A stretch of 64,000 nt of DNA from Catalinimonas sp038039535 (GCF_038039535.1 NZ_JBBPHP010000005.1:186001-250000); one strand, 5' to 3'. Counted from the stretch's first letter, positions 52,295-62,496 are shown. The notes: generated from the sequence alone by a model not told the origin. Program-made: numbers and translations.

Positions 52295-52867
52295 TTACAT
52301 TTTTTTCTCAGGAAACTCTTTGAACATTTTTTGTACAGACTCATAAGCGGTATTAAACCGCTCTTCCGGATGGTTTACAGGGCCTATGCCAATACCTCTC
52401 CATACCAGTTGCTCCTGCTCGGTAGACAGTAAATCTACCACAAAAGTACCAGTCTTCTCATACTTTACTTCTTTATACCTTTGGTTGAAGTTGGGACCAT
52501 AAAGTGAGTTGTAGGCCCACATGCCTCGCATGCCATAAGGGTAGTAAGGATCGTTATTGACACTTTTCCAACTCTCCTTGCGAGCTTCCTCGGTCAGGAT
52601 ATTGAAAGCGACGATCAAATCAGGAGTCTCCGCATTAATTTCATAACCCTTCTTTTTCATCTCATAGGCAATGGTCTTACGAATTTCCTGGTAAAGAATC
52701 GCTGTGGCCTGATCCATCTCATTTAAGTCTACCGCTGCAAAAGCGTAGGTATCGTAATCAGATTTGTCAAAACCGTCCTCTTTTTCTGCAATTATTTTTA
52801 CTGAAGAGCAGGCAAAAGTGAATAGTAACAACACTGCCATGCTCCCGCTGATGATTTGTTTCTTCAT
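52295..52867 (-). CDS. DUF4136 family lipoprotein
   Basis: The frame is open from 52990, but the ATG at 52867 gives a lipoprotein signal (KKQIISGSMAVLLLFTFAC) with the lipid cysteine near residue 20; 190 residues in all. YDTYAFAAVDL, PDLIVAFNILTEE and a tyrosine/glycine-rich segment (DPYYPYGMRGMW) then GTFVVDLLSTEQEQLVWRG match DUF4136 proteins. These are cell-envelope lipoproteins with no established function. The upstream quinone oxidoreductase gene is 88 bases away on the same strand. Confidence 0.8.
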   Translation of the reverse strand: MKKQIISGSMAVLLLFTFACSSVKIIAEKEDGFDKSDYDTYAFAAVDLNEMDQATAILYQEIRKTIAYEMKKKGYEINAETPDLIVAFNILTEEARKESWKSVNNDPYYPYGMRGMWAYNSLYGPNFNQRYKEVKYEKTGTFVVDLLSTEQEQLVWRGIGIGPVNHPEERFNTAYESVQKMFKEFPEKKM

Positions 52868-52955
52868 TACTAACTGTATTATTATCAACTGTTTAGATAA
52901 CGTAACAGATACCTGTTTTTGTGCCTTCTCCAAGAAAAATGATGTGAGAGCAGTC

Positions 52956-53945
52956 TCAGGTATCCTGTATCTCAAGGACAATTTTTCCACTGTTTTGGTT
53001 GGATTCCATATACTTATGGGCCTCCGCTACTTCTTTCCAATTGTACACACTATCAATGATAGGCTTAAGGCTACTTTTTTTAAACAGCGGAAGGGCAAAA
53101 GCAACAAAGGCTTGGGTAAGTTGAATCTGGTATTCAAGACTACGGGAGCGCAGGGTAGAAGCGGTAATTTGTAACCTCTTACTCAACAGTTTTAGCAGAT
53201 TGAGTTCTTCTACTTTTACGCCACCTAATGTTGCCAGCAGGACAAGGCGGCCATCCTGGGCCAGGCAGTTGATATTTTTGTTAAAATAGGGAGCCGCGAT
53301 AAAATCAATGATGACATCTACCCCCTGCTGTCTGGTATATTCTTTAATAACGTCCTCAAAATCCTGCTGTTTATAATCAATAGTCAGATGAGCACCTAAA
53401 TCTTTGCAAAGTTGGTGTTTGGGAGATGATGCGGTGACTATAATTTCGGCAGCCTTCATTTGCCGGGCAAGCTGTATGGCTGCAGTACCTACACCGCTAG
53501 CTCCTGCGTGGATTAGCAGTTTTTCTCCTTCCTTAAAATGTGCAAGCCATGAAAGCGCCTGGTAAGCGGTAAGAAAGACTTCCGGAATGGCAGCAGCATC
53601 CACCAGGTTCAGATTGTCTGGTACGGGCATTGCCATGTCTTCGTGGATTACCGCATATTCAGCATAACCACCTCCCGGAAGCAAGCCAAATACCTTATCT
53701 CCCAGCTCCCAGCGTTTTACCTCACTACCCACTTCCACTATTTCACCGCTGATTTCCAGTCCCAGTATTGGGCTGGCACCTTTGGGGGGAGGATATTTTC
53801 CTTCTCTTTGAAGAATATCAGCACGGTTGAGGGCAGTGGCAGCTACTTTTACCAGTATTTCATGCTTATCAGGCTGGGGCGTTTCCCACTCACCTATGCG
53901 GAGATTATCAGCCCCTCCCGGCTGGTTAAAAATTATAGCTTGCAT
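52956..53945 (-). CDS. NAD(P)H:quinone oxidoreductase, zeta-crystallin/PIG3-like MDR protein
   Basis: A 329-residue zinc-free medium-chain dehydrogenase/reductase. NRADILQREGKYPPPKGASPILGLEISG is the family N-domain (given here as two joined short segments), and HAGASGVGTAAIQLA is the NADPH-binding loop. The zinc-ligand cysteines of alcohol dehydrogenases are missing, as expected. Members reduce quinones or enones with NADPH. It may be co-transcribed with the DUF4136 gene. Substrate not determined. Confidence 0.88.
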   Translation of the reverse strand: MQAIIFNQPGGADNLRIGEWETPQPDKHEILVKVAATALNRADILQREGKYPPPKGASPILGLEISGEIVEVGSEVKRWELGDKVFGLLPGGGYAEYAVIHEDMAMPVPDNLNLVDAAAIPEVFLTAYQALSWLAHFKEGEKLLIHAGASGVGTAAIQLARQMKAAEIIVTASSPKHQLCKDLGAHLTIDYKQQDFEDVIKEYTRQQGVDVIIDFIAAPYFNKNINCLAQDGRLVLLATLGGVKVEELNLLKLLSKRLQITASTLRSRSLEYQIQLTQAFVAFALPLFKKSSLKPIIDSVYNWKEVAEAHKYMESNQNSGKIVLEIQDT

Positions 53946-54012
53946 CCGAAATAGTTTTTTATTGAAAAAATAGATGAAGCGCTAAGGTAAGCATTAGCCT
54001 ACATAAAATCCC

Positions 54013-55344
54013 TTACTGGCTACTTACCATTTGTCCACTAAGTCTGAGCAGTTCTATTTCAGCAATTTTAGTAAAATAAATAGCATCTATAAGGCGGCTC
54101 TCAGCCTGTACCGCATTAATCTGAGCTTCGCGTAGTTCCAGTGCATTACTATTTCCCAGACGATAGCGTTCCAGCGCAATTTTGGCATTCTCTCTGGCAA
54201 TCTCCATGTTCTTAGATTCCAGTTCCAATAAAATTGTGCTGTTGGTGTAATTGATAAAAGTCTTTTCCAAATCAGCTTTCAGGTCCTGAGTAAGTTCTTT
54301 AATCTGAAGATCCCGGTTTTCTGTCAGGATACGAGCGTTTTGTATCTGCCGGTTTTTGTTAAAACCATTAAAAATATTCAGGCGGGCAGCTACTCCATAG
54401 TTGACTCCATTGGCACGGCTCTCAAGTACGAAGCCTGCCTGCCTAATTGAAGTATTGTAACCATAACCTAGATTCACCAATATCTCCGGCCATCGCTCTG
54501 CTTCCAGTTCTCGCATTTCCAGATAAGTAATGTGCTGATTGCGACGGGCCAAAAGCAGGTTAGGATTGCTACTCAGTGCTTTTTCCCGTAATTCTCCAAT
54601 AGATAAATCCATATTGGCATCTATCTGATTGGGTACTGCAAAGTCAGTATCGGGCTCACGTACCAGAAAGGTATTCAGATCAACTTTTGTGTTGTAAAGC
54701 TGTTCTTTTTGTTGAATAAGGGCTGAAGTATCGGCATTATAATCTACCTGCGCGGCTAGATATTCCAGTCGGGATGTGTTTCCTACTTCGTACTTGGTTC
54801 GGGCCAGACGAAGTCTTTCTCGAGAAAGATCTACTGAGTTTTGTAATACATTGACTCTTGCCTGCTCCAGAATAACCGTATAGTAAGCTGCTGAGATATC
54901 AGCAACAGTATTTTCAATATTGATCTGTGCTTCTATGGCAGATGCCTGCTGAAGCTCAGCCAGCTTGTCATAAGTGACAAACATTCTGGTACCATCAAAG
55001 ACCGTCCATTCAAGCAAGGCTGAAGCACTGAAGCTATTGGAGCGTGCTCCGTTCACAATTTGCTCAGGGTTTACTTCTCTGTCAAACAATTGTCTGGAGT
55101 CCTGGACTTCGTAGTTTTGACTGGCGATGGCATCCAAAGTAGGTAGAAAACCTGCATTGCCCAGTGTATAATTGTTATCGGCTATATTTTTATTGTTGGT
55201 GGCAATCTGAATGCTATAATTTTTTTCAAGTCCCAGCTTTAAAGCCTCTGATAGACGTAGTGTATCGGTGTTCTGCGCTACGGCCTGGAGCCCACCCATC
55301 ATAAGCAGGACTCCAAGGATGTAGCGGTTAAGTCTGATATTCAT
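54013..55344 (-). CDS. TolC family outer-membrane efflux protein
   Basis: The ATG at 55344 gives 443 residues with a signal peptide ending AVA-QNT; the frame is open from 55392, where it would overlap the pump gene. The body has two repeats of long coiled-coil alpha-barrel helices (DTLRLSEALKLGLEKNY, and YTNSTILLELESKNMEIARENAKIA in parts), and RLGNSNALELREAQINAV is the typical TolC turn. It would complete the tripartite RND efflux pump with the two upstream gene products. Confidence 0.9.
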   Translation of the reverse strand: MNIRLNRYILGVLLMMGGLQAVAQNTDTLRLSEALKLGLEKNYSIQIATNNKNIADNNYTLGNAGFLPTLDAIASQNYEVQDSRQLFDREVNPEQIVNGARSNSFSASALLEWTVFDGTRMFVTYDKLAELQQASAIEAQINIENTVADISAAYYTVILEQARVNVLQNSVDLSRERLRLARTKYEVGNTSRLEYLAAQVDYNADTSALIQQKEQLYNTKVDLNTFLVREPDTDFAVPNQIDANMDLSIGELREKALSSNPNLLLARRNQHITYLEMRELEAERWPEILVNLGYGYNTSIRQAGFVLESRANGVNYGVAARLNIFNGFNKNRQIQNARILTENRDLQIKELTQDLKADLEKTFINYTNSTILLELESKNMEIARENAKIALERYRLGNSNALELREAQINAVQAESRLIDAIYFTKIAEIELLRLSGQMVSSQ

Positions 55345-55372
55345 TATTCGTTCGCTTGCAGTAGTTGAATGT

Positions 55373-58300
55373 TTATTTGCGAGAAGGTTCAATTTTAGCT
55401 TTGCTAGGCGTCTTACCTGACATATAAGAATAGATAATCGGAATGACTACCAGCGTCAGGATGAGTGAAAACAGCAAGCCTCCGATGATAGCCATACCCA
55501 TGGGAATACGGCTGGTGGAAGCAGCTCCCAATGCCAGAGCAATAGGTAATGCACCCAGAATGGTAGCCAAACTGGTCATCAGGATAGGTCTGAGGCGAAT
55601 AGTAGCAGCTTCAATTACCGCATCAAATTTATTCAGGCCTTCTTCTTTGCGCTGGTTGGCAAATTCCACGATCAGGATACCATTTTTGGTTACTATACCG
55701 ATCAGTACGATGATACCAATCTGGCTAAAGATGTTAAGCGTATGACCAAACAACCAGAGGGTAAGTAGTGCGCCCGTAAGTGCCAGGGGCACGGTAAACA
55801 TGATGATCAGCGGATCTACAAAGCTTTCAAACTGGGCAGCCAGCACCAGGTAAATTAACACTAACGCTAACCCAAAAGCAAAGTATAAGCTGCCTGAGCT
55901 CTCCTGATAATCTTTGGAGGTACCAGAAAGCGCGGTGGAGAAAGAATCATCCAGCACTTCATCGGCAATCTCATCCATGGCGGCGATGCCTTGCCCCAGC
56001 GTAACCCCATCTGCCGGCTGAGCAGATACAGTAGCGGCTACATAACGATTGTAACGGTAGAGTTGAGGCGAAGTACTTTGAGTTTCCATATTCACCAGGT
56101 TATTCAGCGTGATCAATTCTCCTCTATCATTACTCACACTGATGGAGCTTAAGTCCAAAGGTTCATCCCGGTTAGGGCGGCTGGCCTCTCCAATAATCTG
56201 GTATTGCTTACCATCCATAACGAAGTAGTCAAAACGCTGACCACTAAAGAAAAGCTGTATGGTCTCGGCAATATCGCGTACTGATACACCCAAGGCTCTG
56301 GCTCTCTCTCTATCAATGGTAACGGCTAATTCCGGCTTATTAAACTTAAGGTCCAGGTCAACCACAGCGAAATCGGGATGTTGAGAGGCTTTATCTACAA
56401 AGGTAGGCAGTACTTCTTTCAGCCTTTCCAGATTAGGTGCCTGAATCACATACTGTACAGGCAGACCACTGGATCTACCTACCTCTATGGTTTGTTCCTG
56501 TACTACAAAGGTACGGGCAAAATTCATATCACTTACGATGCCGCTAAGCTGCTGAGCAATTTCCTGCTGCGAACGCTCTCTTTCTGCTGGCGGATTAAGG
56601 GTAATCCTGAGAAAGGATGAATTTACAGAGTTGCTGGAGCCAAAACCAGGTGAAGTCACCGCAATTAATGATTGTTTTTCCTGAAGCGTATCTGCCACAT
56701 TCAGGAGTTCCATCACATAGTTATCCATCAACTCAAATGATGTTCCTTCAGGAGCAGTAGAAAACAGGCGGAGGCGGCTTTTGTCTTCCAGTGGAGCCAG
56801 TTCGGAGGGTATAATTGCCCCCAGACCGATTATTCCTCCTAGGGAAAGAATCACGATCACGATAGCGGCCCAGCGGTGTCTCATAAAACGAATAAGGAAT
56901 CTGTTGTATCCGTTGGTCATCCAGTCAAAGAAGCGCTCAGTCACTTTATAAAACTTATTGGTTCTCTCTTTCTTCTTCAAAAGGCGAGAGCTCATCATAG
57001 GTGTGAGCGTGAGTGACACAAAAGCTGAGATCAGTACTGAGCCGGCCACGACTACACCAAATTCCCGGAAAAGTCTACCGGTAACACCTTCCAGGAAGAT
57101 GATAGGCAGGAATACCGCTGCCAAAGTTACTGTAGTGGAGATGATGGCAAAGTAGATCTCGGATGAACCTTCATGGGCGGCTTTTTTGGGAGAAATACCG
57201 GATTCTATCTTTTGATAAATATTCTCAAGTACCACGATGGCATCATCCACCACCAGTCCGGTAGCCAGTACAATTCCCAATAGGGTGAGAATGTTGATAG
57301 AGAAATCGGCGAAGTACATGATGAAAAAAGCACCGATCAGGGAGATAGGTATGGCAATGGCAGGGATAAGCGTAGTACGCCAGTCGCGCAAAAACATGAA
57401 AATCACGATCACTACCAGGCTAAAAGCGATAAGAATAGTCTCTTCCACTTCGGTAATAGCCTTACGAATGGTAAGCGTGGTATCCAAGGCATAGCCAAGC
57501 TTGAGGTCGTCGGGAAGTTCTTTTTCAATCTGATCCACCCGCTTATAAAACTCATCAGCGATGGCAATGTAGTTGGCTCCTGGTTGAGGAGTAACGGCCA
57601 CGCCTACCATCGGAATTTTGTTATTACCTCTCAGCAGGGTACGCTGATTTTCTGCATCCAGTACGGCTTGCCCAATGTCTTTGAACTTGATTACCGCTCC
57701 GCCCTCCTCCTTAATGATCATTTCATTGAAGTCTTTCTCGGTTACCAGCCTCCCCAAGGTACGGATGGTGAGGTAGCTGCGGTAGCCTTCAATGTTTCCG
57801 GTAGGCAGCTCTACATTTTGTTCTAAAAGCGCATTCCTCACATCCAGTGGTGTAAGCTGATAAGCTTCCAGTTTGGACGGGTCCATTTGTAGACGCATAG
57901 CATAGCGTTTATCACCCCATATTCTGATGTTACTAATGCCAGGTATGGTCTGTAGCCTTTCTTTAAAAATATTGGTGGCAACATCCGAAAGCTCCAGCAG
58001 GCTTCTTTCATCACTCTGTACTGTGAGCGCCAGAATTGTGGTAGCATCAGCATCGGCTTTGGTCACGATGGGAGGGTCAGCATCGGGAGGGAGGTTACGC
58101 CGTGCCTGCGACACCCTGTCCCGCACATCATTAGCGGCAGCTTCCAGGTCTTCGCCCAGCTCAAACTCTACGGTTATGGTACTTCTTCCGTCGGTGCTGA
58201 TAGAGGAGAGAGAACGTATCCCGCTGATACCATTGATACCTTCTTCCAGAGGCTCAGTGATCTGTGATTCAATTACATCAGCGCTGGCACCGGTGTAATT

Positions 58301-58447
58301 GGTGCTTACAGAAATAATGGGCGGGTCTACACTGGGATACTCTCTGATACCCAGATAGGTAAAGCCGATCACACCGAAGATAATGATCACGATGGACATT
58401 ACCGTGGCGAGTACCGGGCGTTCAATACTGATGGATGAGAGGTTCAT
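55373..58447 (-). CDS. RND multidrug efflux transporter, HAE1 (AcrB-like) family
   Basis: A 1024-residue inner-membrane pump with twelve predicted membrane segments and two large periplasmic loops. The N-terminus SIERPVLATVMSIVII and FTYLGIREYPSVDPP is standard, as is the TM4 motif GLVVDDAIVVLENIYQ, whose two Asp take part in proton relay. QFESFVDPLIIMFTVPLAL lies in the second half. Length and motifs fit the hydrophobe/amphiphile exporters of drugs and bile salts rather than metal exporters. The gene follows the membrane fusion protein gene by 5 bases. Confidence 0.95.
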   Translation of the reverse strand: MNLSSISIERPVLATVMSIVIIIFGVIGFTYLGIREYPSVDPPIISVSTNYTGASADVIESQITEPLEEGINGISGIRSLSSISTDGRSTITVEFELGEDLEAAANDVRDRVSQARRNLPPDADPPIVTKADADATTILALTVQSDERSLLELSDVATNIFKERLQTIPGISNIRIWGDKRYAMRLQMDPSKLEAYQLTPLDVRNALLEQNVELPTGNIEGYRSYLTIRTLGRLVTEKDFNEMIIKEEGGAVIKFKDIGQAVLDAENQRTLLRGNNKIPMVGVAVTPQPGANYIAIADEFYKRVDQIEKELPDDLKLGYALDTTLTIRKAITEVEETILIAFSLVVIVIFMFLRDWRTTLIPAIAIPISLIGAFFIMYFADFSINILTLLGIVLATGLVVDDAIVVLENIYQKIESGISPKKAAHEGSSEIYFAIISTTVTLAAVFLPIIFLEGVTGRLFREFGVVVAGSVLISAFVSLTLTPMMSSRLLKKKERTNKFYKVTERFFDWMTNGYNRFLIRFMRHRWAAIVIVILSLGGIIGLGAIIPSELAPLEDKSRLRLFSTAPEGTSFELMDNYVMELLNVADTLQEKQSLIAVTSPGFGSSNSVNSSFLRITLNPPAERERSQQEIAQQLSGIVSDMNFARTFVVQEQTIEVGRSSGLPVQYVIQAPNLERLKEVLPTFVDKASQHPDFAVVDLDLKFNKPELAVTIDRERARALGVSVRDIAETIQLFFSGQRFDYFVMDGKQYQIIGEASRPNRDEPLDLSSISVSNDRGELITLNNLVNMETQSTSPQLYRYNRYVAATVSAQPADGVTLGQGIAAMDEIADEVLDDSFSTALSGTSKDYQESSGSLYFAFGLALVLIYLVLAAQFESFVDPLIIMFTVPLALTGALLTLWLFGHTLNIFSQIGIIVLIGIVTKNGILIVEFANQRKEEGLNKFDAVIEAATIRLRPILMTSLATILGALPIALALGAASTSRIPMGMAIIGGLLFSLILTLVVIPIIYSYMSGKTPSKAKIEPSRK

Positions 58448-58452
58448 AGTGG

Positions 58453-59568
58453 CTATAAGGATATATTGGGTTCTTCTACATTCAGCTCGGAGGCTTCATC
58501 TCTTAGTGTTTTGATCTCAATGGACCGTCCATCCTGAATGGACATAAGGCCGGTGAGTATAAGGGTGTCTTTAGGCGCCAGCCCTTCTATAACCTGTACC
58601 ATATTTTCATTACGTATACCTGTCTTGATCCTCTTGGAAGTGGCTTTGCCATTTTCACTGATAAAAACTTTTTGCCCTTCCATCTCGGTTAATATGGCTT
58701 CGGATGGTACTAGTATGGCATCTTCAAAAGTTTTAAGTATGATCTCAATACGGGCAAACGCTCCCGGCTTGAGCGTATTCTCGGGGTTGTTGCTTCTCGC
58801 TCTTACCCTTACCGTCCTGGTATTGATATCTATTTTTGAGTCTATGGCATAGACTTTAGCCTGGTAAGTCTCATTGGTATTGGTCACGCTAAAGTTAACC
58901 ACTGTTCCTTCATGGATTTCGGTGATGTAGCGCTCCGGTACAGAAAATTCTACTTTGATGGGGTCAATCTGTTGCATAGAAGCAATAAGCGTAGTAGGAG
59001 AGACATATCCTCCCTCACTTACATTCCGCAGACTAATTACGCCACTGAAGGGCGACACGATATTGGTCTTCTGAATCTGTGTTTCCACCAGCTCAATCTC
59101 TGCTTCTATGGTGTTTAGTTGGTTGAGCGTAACATCATATTCGCCCTGGCTGATCGCTTCTATGTCCAGAAGTTTCTGCTGACGGGCTTCTTCGCTTTGC
59201 GCCAGTTTTTCCTGCACTTTCAGCTTGTTAAGCTGTGCACTCAGCTCACTGTTGTCAATCTTGGCGAGGAGCTGCCCTTTGGATACCCTGCTGCCTTCCT
59301 CAAAATAAATGCCTACAATACGGCCGGAGGTTTCAGGCCTTAGCTCTACTTCTTCATTAGGCAGCAAAGTTCCGGTGGCATAAATCTTATCATCAATTTC
59401 CGAAGTCTTAATGATCATCCCCTCCACAGGCATTACTGCATTGGCCCTTGGATTTGGGCTTCCACTACTTTTCTTCTCTTCTTTGGAGCAGGCTTGAATT
59501 AGTACGGCCAGCAGCAGGATAATGAAGGTAAGAGAGTTTCCTCGCATCAAGAAAGGCTTTTGTTTCAT
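58453..59568 (-). CDS. RND efflux membrane fusion protein (periplasmic adaptor), lipoprotein
   Basis: The ATG at 59568 gives 371 residues with a lipobox LIQAC near residue 27; the frame is open from 59628. The chain runs lipoyl half (TGTLLPNEEVELRPETSGRI, in part), helical hairpin (~105-150, QLNKLKVQEKLAQSEEA), second lipoyl half (TNIVSPFSGVISLRNVSEG), then beta-barrel and membrane-proximal domains. It links the pump to TolC. No TetR- or AraC-type regulator gene adjoins the operon. Confidence 0.92.
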   Translation of the reverse strand: MKQKPFLMRGNSLTFIILLLAVLIQACSKEEKKSSGSPNPRANAVMPVEGMIIKTSEIDDKIYATGTLLPNEEVELRPETSGRIVGIYFEEGSRVSKGQLLAKIDNSELSAQLNKLKVQEKLAQSEEARQQKLLDIEAISQGEYDVTLNQLNTIEAEIELVETQIQKTNIVSPFSGVISLRNVSEGGYVSPTTLIASMQQIDPIKVEFSVPERYITEIHEGTVVNFSVTNTNETYQAKVYAIDSKIDINTRTVRVRARSNNPENTLKPGAFARIEIILKTFEDAILVPSEAILTEMEGQKVFISENGKATSKRIKTGIRNENMVQVIEGLAPKDTLILTGLMSIQDGRSIEIKTLRDEASELNVEEPNISL

Positions 59569-59741
59569 ATTAACTATTAATTTCTTATTCAATTGGGCAT
59601 ATTTATTTGTCACGTTCAACAACCTCAATAAGTTGTGTAGCGGATCAGGCTTCTATTCCTTTTATTGTCAGTATAGTGCTGTGGGAGTAACTAAATTTTT
59701 ACTAAGCATATTATATTGATGGATGAAATATGAGCTTTAAG

Positions 59742-60539
59742 CTAAGCTCTCACATTAGCATAACCTTGTTGTATAAACCTGATCGCAAGTTTGTTGAAAA
59801 TATCAGGTTTTTCAATGTTGCAGACATGGCCGCAATCCTCTATCACCTTCAAAATTGCGTAGGTATGCTCCTTCACGATCTTTTTTACCGGAGGCAGAAA
59901 CATATAATCTCTTTCCCCCATGATATAAAGCGTGGGTACTGCAATTTCTTTTTCTTTAAAATATTTTAACAGCGGGTTAACTTCATGCGTAAGCTTGAAC
60001 CACCTCAGAAATTCTTTCTTGTACAGCTTCTTGGCTTCCTCGATAAACAGATTCCGCGAAGGAGCATCATGAGGGTTGGGCATGATGACAAAGGCAAACA
60101 GCCGGTAGAGCCACATATAGGGCACAAAACGCTTGAACATATGGCCCAGTAATACCAATAGGCGTGACCGTAAGTTAAGGCGGGTAACGGCACCGCACAA
60201 GATCATGGATTTCATATACTGAGGAGCGATCTCGCCTAAAGTACGGATAATAATACTGCCCATAGATACTCCGATATAGTGTGCTTTTTCTATTCCTAAA
60301 TGTGTGATTACTTCCAGCAGGTCAGTAGTTACATCTCTGAAAGTGTAATTATGCTTCACATAGTCTTCCAGCAGATCTTTGGAGCGGCCATGCCCGCGCA
60401 GGTCTACCAGCAGTACATTGAAGTGTTTACGAAACAAACGAAGCTGACGATACCATATTGAAGAACTGCCCCCTGCCCCATGCACAAATACCACCCACTC
60501 TCTGTTCTTTCCCTGCTGATAATCTTTGAAGTACAACAT
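59742..60539 (-). CDS. Alpha/beta hydrolase
   Basis: A 265-residue hydrolase. VVFVHGAGGSSSIW holds the oxyanion-hole HG motif, GVSMGS the nucleophile Ser, GERDYMF the likely catalytic Asp and CGHVCNIEKP the His. A cap region lies at about residues 130-195. No signal peptide. Such proteins act on esters, amides or C-C bonds; the substrate is unknown. It stands alone between the RND operon and a lipoprotein gene. Confidence 0.85.
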   Translation of the reverse strand: MLYFKDYQQGKNREWVVFVHGAGGSSSIWYRQLRLFRKHFNVLLVDLRGHGRSKDLLEDYVKHNYTFRDVTTDLLEVITHLGIEKAHYIGVSMGSIIIRTLGEIAPQYMKSMILCGAVTRLNLRSRLLVLLGHMFKRFVPYMWLYRLFAFVIMPNPHDAPSRNLFIEEAKKLYKKEFLRWFKLTHEVNPLLKYFKEKEIAVPTLYIMGERDYMFLPPVKKIVKEHTYAILKVIEDCGHVCNIEKPDIFNKLAIRFIQQGYANVRA

Positions 60540-60712
60540 TAGATAAATGCTAAAAGAAGCGGTAAAATATTTTATCCGTTACTATGAAACCCAAATTTCT
60601 TATCAGAGTTCTAACAAGAGCAGATATTTTTTGATATTTAGCACAATGTAGAGTTTAGCATAAACATTTTAATCAGTGCGCCATGGTGCCTATTGATATT
60701 TTATACTAAAGC

Positions 60713-61270
60713 CTATAATAAATCTACCAATCTCAGGTAGTCTACCATCGTTTTACGAAAGGCTTCCCGTTCGTCTCGGCGGCGCATGAAAGGGATTTTC
60801 TGCTCATCATTGAGTACATACAAAGGCCGTTGATCCTGTATACAGCGATAAAGCTGTACAGCCAGCTGAAAATGCTCGGCTTTATCGCTGTTTGCAAACT
60901 GAAAAACACCACTGTCTTGTGTTACCGTATCCTGCCACATTATTTTGAGCGTGTCCAGTGATTGGAGATAAGCATTAGGTTCGGTCAGGATATAAGCCTG
61001 ATCATGCCTCCAGTTGACTACGATGGAAAGGTCAAGTATTGGTCTATCCTCTGCCTCTACCTGCTCCTTGAAATGGTATACATCCAGACCAGCCTCACTC
61101 ATAACAGTCTTATTATACTGTATGGAACGCACGTTTTTAAAAAACAGCTCGGAGGCATCGGAGGTCGTGAATTTGGCTGATTTTTCATCTACCTCTTTCC
61201 GTTTACTTCCATCACAGGACACAATAAGAAAAGGCAGAAGAAGGGTGTACAAACTTAGGAAATGACGCAT
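60713..61270 (-). CDS. Putative lipoprotein of unknown function
   Basis: The ATG at 61270 gives 185 residues with a lipobox LIVSC near residue 18; the frame is open from 61387, where it would overlap the methyltransferase gene. The mature part is small and mixed alpha/beta, with VVNWRHDQAYIL and MWQDTVTQDSGVFQFA segments and a basic C-terminus (FMRRRDEREAFRKT). I do not recognise the family. Confidence 0.55.
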   Translation of the reverse strand: MRHFLSLYTLLLPFLIVSCDGSKRKEVDEKSAKFTTSDASELFFKNVRSIQYNKTVMSEAGLDVYHFKEQVEAEDRPILDLSIVVNWRHDQAYILTEPNAYLQSLDTLKIMWQDTVTQDSGVFQFANSDKAEHFQLAVQLYRCIQDQRPLYVLNDEQKIPFMRRRDEREAFRKTMVDYLRLVDLL

Positions 61271-61322
61271 AGCTAAGGCATAACTTGAGACAATCAAGCT
61301 TTGTTCGGATATGAAGCGATGC

Positions 61323-61958
61323 TTAGGGTTGTGCAGATTTTTGTAATAAGATGCTGCCCATACTTCGGGCATTATATACCACCACATATTTCAGAGGCTC
61401 TACCAAGCTATAAGCATGTTGCTGACATAAGGCTTCCAGCATTTGATTACTTAGCAGATAACGTTCGCTTCCATCAGGCAGCAGATATCTTCCGTTTTCT
61501 CCCAGGGGTTGGGCATCATTTTCTATCCCGGAAAGCATAGCTGTGCGTATAAAAAGCAAGCCTCCCGGCCTGAGTAAACGATTAAGTTCAGCAAACATTT
61601 TCCTGAAGTGGGTATGATCCTGAGCGAAGTGCAATACTGCGCTACTGATAATACCATCAAAACTTTCTGGCGGCAAGGAAATATCTGCCGCATCATCTTC
61701 AATAAACTTTTCCGGGTCAAAGTCGGGGTGCAAGGAGCGACCGTACATCCTGAGCATGCGTAGCGCAGCGGTATCCTGATCTATGCCCCAAACGTCATAC
61801 CCCTGCCGTATAAAATAGACAAGATTACGACCTTCTCCACAGCCGACGTCCAACAGACGCATCTCAGGAGTAAAGCGTCCCTTCAGAATATGGTCAAGCA
61901 GGTAAAGATCAATATTGCCAAGTTGCTGATTCAGTTGCTGATAGTCCATCTCAGGCAT
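61323..61958 (-). CDS. Class I SAM-dependent methyltransferase
   Basis: A 211-residue protein with motif I RLLDVGCGEGRNLVYFI, the acidic strand end GIDQDT, and a motif IV/post-II region FDGIISSAVLHFAQD followed by LNRLLRPGGLLFIRT. Similar small-molecule methyltransferases are common; the acceptor is unknown. It overlaps the longer, less likely form of the downstream lipoprotein gene. It is divergent from the VOC gene. Confidence 0.8.
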   Translation of the reverse strand: MPEMDYQQLNQQLGNIDLYLLDHILKGRFTPEMRLLDVGCGEGRNLVYFIRQGYDVWGIDQDTAALRMLRMYGRSLHPDFDPEKFIEDDAADISLPPESFDGIISSAVLHFAQDHTHFRKMFAELNRLLRPGGLLFIRTAMLSGIENDAQPLGENGRYLLPDGSERYLLSNQMLEALCQQHAYSLVEPLKYVVVYNARSMGSILLQKSAQP

Positions 61959-62066
61959 TTTTTATAAACATGTGTAGATAATGTAAAAACGAATATAATT
62001 TTTTCAATCTGATTTGTAAGGGAATGAGTTGCCAACTACTTTTATACAAACTAAAATGGATTCGTG

Positions 62067-62489
62067 ATGATCAATATGCCTCCCTTTCATTTGGCTTTTC
62101 CGGTATCGGATTTAGCAGCAACAAGAAAATTTTACGAACAAACGCTGGGTTGTAGTGTAGGCCGTACTGCTGAGCGCTGGATTGATTTTGATTTTTTCGG
62201 TCACCAACTCTCTGCGCATTTACGTCCGGAAGAAGTCGCACAGGCCAGAACCAATGAAGTGGATGGCGATAATGTGCCGGTGCGTCACTTTGGCGCTATA
62301 TTAAAATGGGAGCAGTGGCATGAGCTCTCCGAAAGGCTTCAAGAGATGGGCATTAGTTTTATCATAGAGCCACATATCCGTTTCAAAGGGCAGGTAGGCG
62401 AGCAGGCCACTATGTTTTTGCTGGATCCCAGCGGCAACGCACTGGAGTTTAAGTCATTCAAGGATATGAAGCAGATCTTTGCCAGCTAG
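62067..62489 (+). CDS. VOC superfamily protein (glyoxalase/bleomycin-resistance-like)
   Basis: A 140-residue protein starting at the ATG at 62067 (a GTG directly before and an ATG three codons later are alternatives). FHLAFPVSDLAATRKFYEQTLGC is the classic first beta-alpha-beta-beta-beta unit, cited here as HLAFPVSDL and FYEQTLGC. FFGHQLSAHL and LLDPSGNALEFKSF carry the usual metal-site His and Glu positions. Function ranges from dioxygenase to resistance proteins and cannot be fixed. Confidence 0.85.
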   Translation: MINMPPFHLAFPVSDLAATRKFYEQTLGCSVGRTAERWIDFDFFGHQLSAHLRPEEVAQARTNEVDGDNVPVRHFGAILKWEQWHELSERLQEMGISFIIEPHIRFKGQVGEQATMFLLDPSGNALEFKSFKDMKQIFAS

Positions 62490-62496
62490 CCTTTTG

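Noticed and set aside
52868..52990. Longer N-terminus of the DUF4136 gene
   Set aside because: It would overlap the quinone oxidoreductase gene and put 41 residues before a good lipoprotein signal.
53976..54000. Small GCTAA/TTAGC repeat downstream of the TolC gene as a terminator
   Set aside because: The stem is only five base pairs and no T-run follows.
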